A stretch of 64,000 nucleotides of DNA from Faecalibacterium prausnitzii. GTDB taxonomy: Bacteria > Bacillota > Clostridia > Oscillospirales > Ruminococcaceae. Position 1 is the first letter of the stretch, and every line of letters begins with the position of its first letter. The stretch spans positions 62,001-126,000 of the forward strand of contig SFDE01000006.1 in NCBI GenBank assembly GCA_004558805.1, read 5' to 3'. Below, in pieces: positions 59,745-64,000 of the stretch. Made by a program: the position numbers and the translations under genes. The notes below the pieces were generated by a model that saw nothing but the letters and a program-made list of their open reading frames with translations, ran no database searches and was not told where the DNA came from.

Positions 59745-60629
59745 ATGAAAATCGGTTTTATTGGTCTGGGTATCATGGGCAAGCCCATGGCAAAAAATCT
59801 GCTGAAGGCAGGCTACACCGACCTGCTGGTGAACAACCGCAGCCAGGCTCCGGTGCAGGAGCTGGAAGCCGCCGGTGCAAAGGGCGCCACCCAGCAGGAG
59901 ATCGGCGAGCAGTGTGATGTGGTCATCACCATGCTGCCCAACTCTCCGCAGGTCAAGGAAGTGATGCTGGGGGCAAACGGTGTGGCTTCCCGCATGAAGC
60001 CCGGCGCAGTGTTCATCGACTGCTCTTCCATCAACCCGGTTGCTTCCAAGGAGATCTATGCCGAGCTGCAGAAGAAGGGCGTGGAGATGCTGGATGCTCC
60101 CGTCTCCGGCGGTGAGCCCAAGGCGATCGACGGCACCCTGAGCTTTATGGTAGGCGGCAAGCAGGAGATCTTTGACACCTACAAGCCGGTGCTGGATGCC
60201 ATGGGTGCTTCCACCGTCCGCTGCGGCGAGGTGGGTGCAGGCAACACCACCAAGCTGGCAAACCAGATCATCGTGGCATGCAACATTCAGGCTCTTGCCG
60301 AGGCTCTGACTCTGGCACAGAAGGCTGGCGTGGATCCCGAGCTGGTGTTCCAGGCGATCAAGGGCGGTCTTGCCGGTTCTACGGTCATGAACGCCAAGGC
60401 TCCCATGATGATCGCAGGCAACGACAAGCCCGGCTTCAAGATCGACCTGCACATCAAGGACCTGAACAACGTTCTGGACTGCGCACACGCTGTGGGCGCT
60501 CCCGTGCCCATGACTGCCGAGGTGCAGGAGATCATGCAGTGGCTCCACAACCACGAGGGCGGTCAGAAGGACCACAGTGCCATTGCCCAGTACTACGAGT
60601 ACCTGACCGGCATCCAGATCGGTCGCTGA
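59745..60629 (+). CDS. garR: 2-hydroxy-3-oxopropionate (tartronate semialdehyde) reductase
   Basis: 294 residues of the beta-hydroxyacid dehydrogenase family. N-terminal Rossmann motif GFIGLGIMGKPMAKNL, substrate motif DAPVSGGEPKA near residue 117 and the catalytic Lys in GNTTKLANQ near 171. It reduces tartronate semialdehyde to D-glycerate. The ATG at 59745 follows GGAGGGA. It is between the dehydratase and the aldolase, the reading that completes a galactarate route. Hydroxyisobutyrate-type activity is possible without this context. Confidence 0.93.
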   Translation: MKIGFIGLGIMGKPMAKNLLKAGYTDLLVNNRSQAPVQELEAAGAKGATQQEIGEQCDVVITMLPNSPQVKEVMLGANGVASRMKPGAVFIDCSSINPVASKEIYAELQKKGVEMLDAPVSGGEPKAIDGTLSFMVGGKQEIFDTYKPVLDAMGASTVRCGEVGAGNTTKLANQIIVACNIQALAEALTLAQKAGVDPELVFQAIKGGLAGSTVMNAKAPMMIAGNDKPGFKIDLHIKDLNNVLDCAHAVGAPVPMTAEVQEIMQWLHNHEGGQKDHSAIAQYYEYLTGIQIGR

Positions 60630-60645
60630 GGATAAAGGAGCACAG

Positions 60646-61548
60646 ATGATGAACACGGAATTTATGAAGGGCGTTGTGGTGCCCATCCTCACGGTCATTG
60701 ACGACAACGAGAAGATCGACGAAGCAGGCATGCGGGATCAGGTGGAGTACGTCATCAACGGCGGCGTCTCCGGCATCCTTGCCTTTGGCTCCAACGGCGA
60801 ATTCTACATGGTGGAAGAGGACGAGATGGAGCGGGGTCTCAGGATCATGGTGGATCAGGCGGCAGGTCGTGTGCCGGTGTACTTTGGCATCGGTGCCATC
60901 AGCACCAAAAAGTGCTGCCGTCTGGCACAGATGGCGGTGGCAAACGGCGCTGCTGCAGTCAGCGTGCTGCAGCCCATGTTCCTGAAGCCCACCTACGCCG
61001 AGCTGTATCAGCACTTTAAGACCATTGCAGAAAGTGTTCCCGAAACGCCGGTTTTGTTGTATAATAATCCCGGACGGGTGGGCTACACCCTCAGCGCACA
61101 GCTGGTGGAAGAGCTGGCACACACCGTGCCCAACATCGTGGGCATGAAGGATACCAGCGGTGACATCACCCAGACTTCCGAGTTCATCCGCCGCACCCGG
61201 GACGTGGAGTTCAAAGTCTTTGGCGGCAAGGATACCCTGCTGTACGCCAGCCTGTGTCACGGTGCCGTGGGCGGCGTGTGCACCGCAGCAAACTTTATGC
61301 CGGAGCTCATCACCGATGTGTACAATAAGTACGCCGCCGGTGATCTGGCAGGCAGTCTGGAGGCACAGTTCAAGCTGAACCCGGTGCGTCTGGCCATGGA
61401 TGCTGCCAGCTTCCCCGTTGCCGCCAAGGATATGGCAAATCTCCGGGGACGCAAGGTAGGCGTACCCTACCTGCCCACCCTGCCCACCCCGGAAGGGGCG
61501 GCAAAGCAGGGCTTTGTAAAGACCATGACCCAAGCCGGTCTGCTGTAA
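60646..61548 (+). CDS. DapA-family aldolase, probably 5-keto-4-deoxy-glucarate aldolase
   Basis: 300 residues of the dihydrodipicolinate synthase superfamily. Schiff-base Lys167 in GMKDTSGD and the catalytic Tyr in LLYNNPGR near 139; GSNGEF near the N-terminus is the carboxylate loop. It is not a lysine-pathway DapA: it lies between garR and a glycerate kinase. The expected reaction is cleavage of 5-dehydro-4-deoxyglucarate to pyruvate and tartronate semialdehyde, normally done by GarL; or dehydration as in KdgD. A short AT-rich patch near 61060 (TTGTATAATAAT) resembles a -10 by chance. Confidence 0.85.
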   Translation: MMNTEFMKGVVVPILTVIDDNEKIDEAGMRDQVEYVINGGVSGILAFGSNGEFYMVEEDEMERGLRIMVDQAAGRVPVYFGIGAISTKKCCRLAQMAVANGAAAVSVLQPMFLKPTYAELYQHFKTIAESVPETPVLLYNNPGRVGYTLSAQLVEELAHTVPNIVGMKDTSGDITQTSEFIRRTRDVEFKVFGGKDTLLYASLCHGAVGGVCTAANFMPELITDVYNKYAAGDLAGSLEAQFKLNPVRLAMDAASFPVAAKDMANLRGRKVGVPYLPTLPTPEGAAKQGFVKTMTQAGLL

Positions 61549-61572
61549 ACCCAGATAAAAGGAGGCTGCCCC

Positions 61573-62805
61573 ATGAATCAGGCACTGCGTAAGGACGTCC
61601 AACAGATCCTTGCATCCAGCCTGCAGGCGGTGCTGCCGGACGAAGCGGTCCAGCGCGCCCTGCGGGACTTTGAACCCCACGGAGGTCGTGTTTTGCTGGT
61701 GGCTGCCGGTAAGGCAGCGTGGCAGATGGCGGCGGCTGCGGTGCGGACCCTGGGCAGGGTGGACGGCGGCGTGGTGGTGACCAAATACCACCACGTGAAG
61801 GGGGACATCCCCGGGGTGGTCTGCTGCGAAGGCGGACACCCGGTGCCGGATGAAGGCAGCTTTGCCGCCACCCAGAAGGCACTGGAGCTGGTGCAGGACC
61901 TGACCGCTGCAGACGATGTGCTGTTCCTGCTGTCCGGCGGCGGCAGCGCCCTGTTTGAAAAATCTCTGGTCCCCGGGGCGGAGCTGCAGGACATCACCGG
62001 GCAGCTGCTGGGGTGCGGGGCGGACATCGTGGAGATGAACACCATCCGCAAGCGTCTGTCTGCCGTCAAGGGCGGGCGGTTTGCCCGGCTGTGCGCCCCG
62101 GCACAGGTCTACAGCATCGTGCTCAGCGATATTTTGGGAGACCCGCTGGATATGATCGCCAGCGGTCCCGCCTGCCCGGACAGCAGCACCTGTGCCGAGG
62201 CACTGGCGATCGCAGAAAAATACCAGCTGAAGCTTTCCCCAAAGGCACAGGCGCTGCTGGAGCAGGAGACCCCCAAGACGCTGGACAACGTCACCACCCG
62301 CATTACCGGCAGCGTCCGGGAGCTGTGCGCTGCCGCCGCAAAGGAGTGCAGCGCTCTGGGCTATGAGCCGGTCATGCTCACAGACCAGCTCTGCTGCGAG
62401 GCACGGGAGGCAGGCAGCTTTTTGGCAAGCATCCTGAAAAGCCACGCAGGACAGGGCAGAAAGCTTGCCTTCCTTGCAGGCGGCGAAACGGTGGTCCACC
62501 TGACCGGCAAGGGTCTGGGCGGACGGAATCAGGAGCTGGCTCTTGCCGCCGCCCCCGGCATTGCCGGGCTGGACGCAGCGGTGTTCTCCGCAGGCAGCGA
62601 CGGCACCGACGGTCCCACCGATGCAGCCGGCGGCTATGTGGACGGAGAGACCGCCGCCGCCCTTGCGGCAAAGGGGCTGGATGTGTTTGAGGTGCTGCAC
62701 AACAACGATGCCTACCATGCACTGAAAGCAGTGGATGGTCTGCTGGTGACCGGACCCACCGGCACCAACGTGAACGATGTGGCAGTGGCACTGCTGCACG
62801 GCTGA
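61573..62805 (+). CDS. Glycerate 2-kinase (MOFRL family)
   Basis: 410 residues with the GckA layout: N-terminal domain (about 5-240) with AAGKAAWQMA and LLSGGGSALFE, and the C-terminal MOFRL domain (about 300-405) with GGRNQELALAAA and SAGSDGTDGPTDAAGG. It phosphorylates D-glycerate to 2-phosphoglycerate, which enters glycolysis, so it follows GarR in the pathway. AAAGGAGG precedes the ATG. Confidence 0.94.
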   Translation: MNQALRKDVQQILASSLQAVLPDEAVQRALRDFEPHGGRVLLVAAGKAAWQMAAAAVRTLGRVDGGVVVTKYHHVKGDIPGVVCCEGGHPVPDEGSFAATQKALELVQDLTAADDVLFLLSGGGSALFEKSLVPGAELQDITGQLLGCGADIVEMNTIRKRLSAVKGGRFARLCAPAQVYSIVLSDILGDPLDMIASGPACPDSSTCAEALAIAEKYQLKLSPKAQALLEQETPKTLDNVTTRITGSVRELCAAAAKECSALGYEPVMLTDQLCCEAREAGSFLASILKSHAGQGRKLAFLAGGETVVHLTGKGLGGRNQELALAAAPGIAGLDAAVFSAGSDGTDGPTDAAGGYVDGETAAALAAKGLDVFEVLHNNDAYHALKAVDGLLVTGPTGTNVNDVAVALLHG

Positions 62806-62826
62806 CAGGAAAAGGAGGAACATCCC

Positions 62827-63675
62827 ATGATCCAATTTGGTCTGCGTCTCCACGATGCGGAAAAGCTGCCCATGGAGCAGCTGCTTCCGCTGGTAAAGGA
62901 AAAGGGCTTTACCTGCGCACACCTTGCCCTCAGCAAGGCAATGAAGGGGTATCCCTGCACCCCCGGCGCCCTGACCCCGGGTTATGCGCTGTATCTGCGC
63001 CATCTGTTTGAGAAAAACGGCATCGACGTGGCGGTGCTGGGCAACTACCTGAACCTTGCCCATCCGGACCCGGATGCGGTAAAGGATATGCAGGAAAAGT
63101 ACTACGCCCACATCCGGTTTGCCAGCCTGCTGGGCTGCGGCATGGTGGGCACCGAGACCGGTGCACCCAACCCGGAGTACAAGTTCTGCCCCGAGTGCCG
63201 CAGCGACAAGGCGCTGATCACCTTTATCAAAAACCTGAAGCCGGTGGTCCGCTGCGCCGAGCAGTACGGTGTGACGGTGGCAATCGAGCCGGTGGCACGG
63301 CACATCGTCTACGATGCAAAGCGTGCACGGCTGGTGTTGGATGAGATCGGCAGCCACAACCTGCAGATCCTTCTGGACCCTGTCAATATGCTGAGCATGG
63401 ACAACGTGGACCGCCGGGAAGAAGTCTTTGCCGAGGCGATCGAGCTGCTGGGCAAGGACGTGGCAATGATCCACTTTAAGGATTTCCTCCGTCAGGACGC
63501 CGACGGTCAGCTGAAGGCGTGCGGCGCAGGGCAGGGCGAGATGGGGGATTACTCCACTATCCTGCGTTTTGCAAAGCAGGAAAAGCCCTTTGTCTTTGCT
63601 ACGCTGGAAAATACCACCCCGGAAAATGCCGTGGCGTGCCGTGAGTTCCTGCAGAAACAGTACGACAACTGCTGA
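62827..63675 (+). CDS. Sugar phosphate isomerase/epimerase (AP-endonuclease-type TIM barrel)
   Basis: 282 residues with the xylose-isomerase-like TIM barrel. Metal-ligand segments are IEPVARHIV with Glu near 160, LDPVNML near 185 and MIHFKDFLRQD with His near 218. Related enzymes isomerise hydroxypyruvate or epimerise keto sugars. In this operon an isomerase of hydroxypyruvate and tartronate semialdehyde would fit, but the family is broad. AAAAGGAGG precedes the ATG and a terminator follows, so it is the last gene of the module. Confidence 0.8.
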   Translation: MIQFGLRLHDAEKLPMEQLLPLVKEKGFTCAHLALSKAMKGYPCTPGALTPGYALYLRHLFEKNGIDVAVLGNYLNLAHPDPDAVKDMQEKYYAHIRFASLLGCGMVGTETGAPNPEYKFCPECRSDKALITFIKNLKPVVRCAEQYGVTVAIEPVARHIVYDAKRARLVLDEIGSHNLQILLDPVNMLSMDNVDRREEVFAEAIELLGKDVAMIHFKDFLRQDADGQLKACGAGQGEMGDYSTILRFAKQEKPFVFATLENTTPENAVACREFLQKQYDNC

Positions 63676-63691
63676 AGAACAACAGGACCGG

Positions 63692-63728
63692 AGGACCGCT
63701 CCCCAGACTTTGGGGGACGGTCCTTTTT
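63692..63728 (+). terminator. Terminator of the pectin/galactarate operon
   Basis: AGGACCGCTCCCC and GGGGGACGGTCCT form an imperfect stem followed by TTTTT. Confidence 0.85.
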
Positions 63729-63920
63729 GATTGTGGAAAACAGAAAAATGTTCCTGCTGGAATTGTGCAATGCGTTCAAAAACAAAATACGATGATAAAA
63801 ACTTTACAACAAAAGCATTAAAAACACATGGAAATGCCGCCGGAAATATGGTATGCTGAACTATAGAAGCGCTGCCGGACCCGGCAGCATAAATGTAAAG
63901 ATCCGGAGGGAGTTTTAATT

Positions 63921-64000
63921 ATGGCTGACCGCATCGTTCTGAATACTATTTCCTACCATGGTCATGGTGCCATCGAGAACATCGTGCCCGAGCTGACCGC
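63921..64000 (+). CDS. Start of a lactaldehyde-reductase-like alcohol dehydrogenase (cut by window end)
   Basis: Only 26 codons are visible. MADRIVLNTISYHGHGAIENIV matches the N-terminus of FucO-type iron-containing alcohol dehydrogenases (lactaldehyde reductase). CCGGAGGGAG precedes the ATG. Such an enzyme handles lactaldehyde from fucose or rhamnose, which would fit pectin use. It lies beyond a terminator, so it starts a new transcript; a TATGCT box at 63852-63857 is the only -10 candidate I see. The 245-base gap before it contains no other gene. Confidence 0.7.
   Translation, partial: MADRIVLNTISYHGHGAIENIVPELT

Noticed and set aside
61055..61072. TTGTATAATAAT inside the DapA-like gene as an internal promoter
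   Set aside because: No -35 box at the right spacing, and it lies inside a conserved coding segment (LLYNNPGR).
60532..63474. Minus-strand open frame of about 980 codons over the galactarate genes
   Set aside because: Shadow of four well-supported plus-strand genes.
1..64000. rRNA, tRNA, CRISPR array, prophage, toxin-antitoxin or complete insertion sequence
   Set aside because: Looked for by pattern (repeat-spacer periodicity, transposase motifs, conserved rRNA segments, cloverleaf arms) and not seen.

Overview
The window is 64 kb of high-GC DNA with dense coding, Gram-positive style ribosome-binding sites (AGGAGG variants), TTGACA/TATAAT promoters with 17-base spacers, Cys-anchored lipoproteins with serine/alanine-rich linkers, and short operons separated by strong GC hairpin terminators. 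This suits a low-oxygen gut Firmicute of the Oscillospiraceae. Faecalibacterium is my best guess; it rests on style and gene content, not on a marker gene. I saw no rRNA, tRNA, CRISPR array, prophage or complete insertion sequence.

Region 1 (1-20.8 kb) is mostly housekeeping. It holds the end of a type-B carboxylesterase, a LysR regulator, an internally deleted purA relic in front of pyrB, an EF-G-like GTPase, a dCMP deaminase, argF, a patatin-like lipase, a Crp/GT2/flavin reductase operon, an orphan substrate-binding lipoprotein, a C69 dipeptidase, and a fruR-fruK-fruA fructose operon with a paired inverted operator. It ends with an Eis-like acetyltransferase and a DUF1846 gene broken by an out-of-frame internal deletion.

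Region 2 (20.8-36 kb) is a molybdenum/tungsten cofactor island on the minus strand. A TetR gene with two matching operator palindromes lies beside it. modABC, a MOSC-MogA fusion, moaA, moaC, a MoeA-like protein with a Cys-rich tail, mobB and moeA follow a structured leader RNA that ends in an intrinsic terminator (a Moco-riboswitch candidate). Upstream is a YdhY/YdhV/YdhW-like set: an aldehyde:ferredoxin-oxidoreductase-type enzyme, a Tat-type four-cluster ferredoxin, a YdhW-like protein and a membrane-anchored covalent-FMN protein. fdhD is next to them. The enzymes that make the cofactor thus sit beside an enzyme that probably uses it, with a likely electron exit to the cell surface.

Region 3 (36-48.5 kb) has a sodium:neurotransmitter-symporter-type transporter divergent from a LysR gene. 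It then has a near-complete counterpart of the uncharacterised enterobacterial yhf operon: yhfZ, a beta-lactamase-fold serine hydrolase, yhfY, yhfU, yhfT, php, yhfS, yhfX, yhfW. This is the most interesting system here: a dedicated regulator, transporter, phosphotriesterase-like hydrolase, two PLP enzymes and a phosphopentomutase-like enzyme, with no known substrate.

Region 4 (48.5-64 kb) is a pectin and sugar-acid module. A tandem double LysR protein is divergent from tctC-tctB-tctA, an alpha/beta-hydrolase esterase, a GH28 with C-terminal SLH-like repeats, a GH105, and a galactarate route (GarD-like dehydratase, DapA-like aldolase, GarR, glycerate 2-kinase, TIM-barrel isomerase). The start of a lactaldehyde-reductase gene closes the window.
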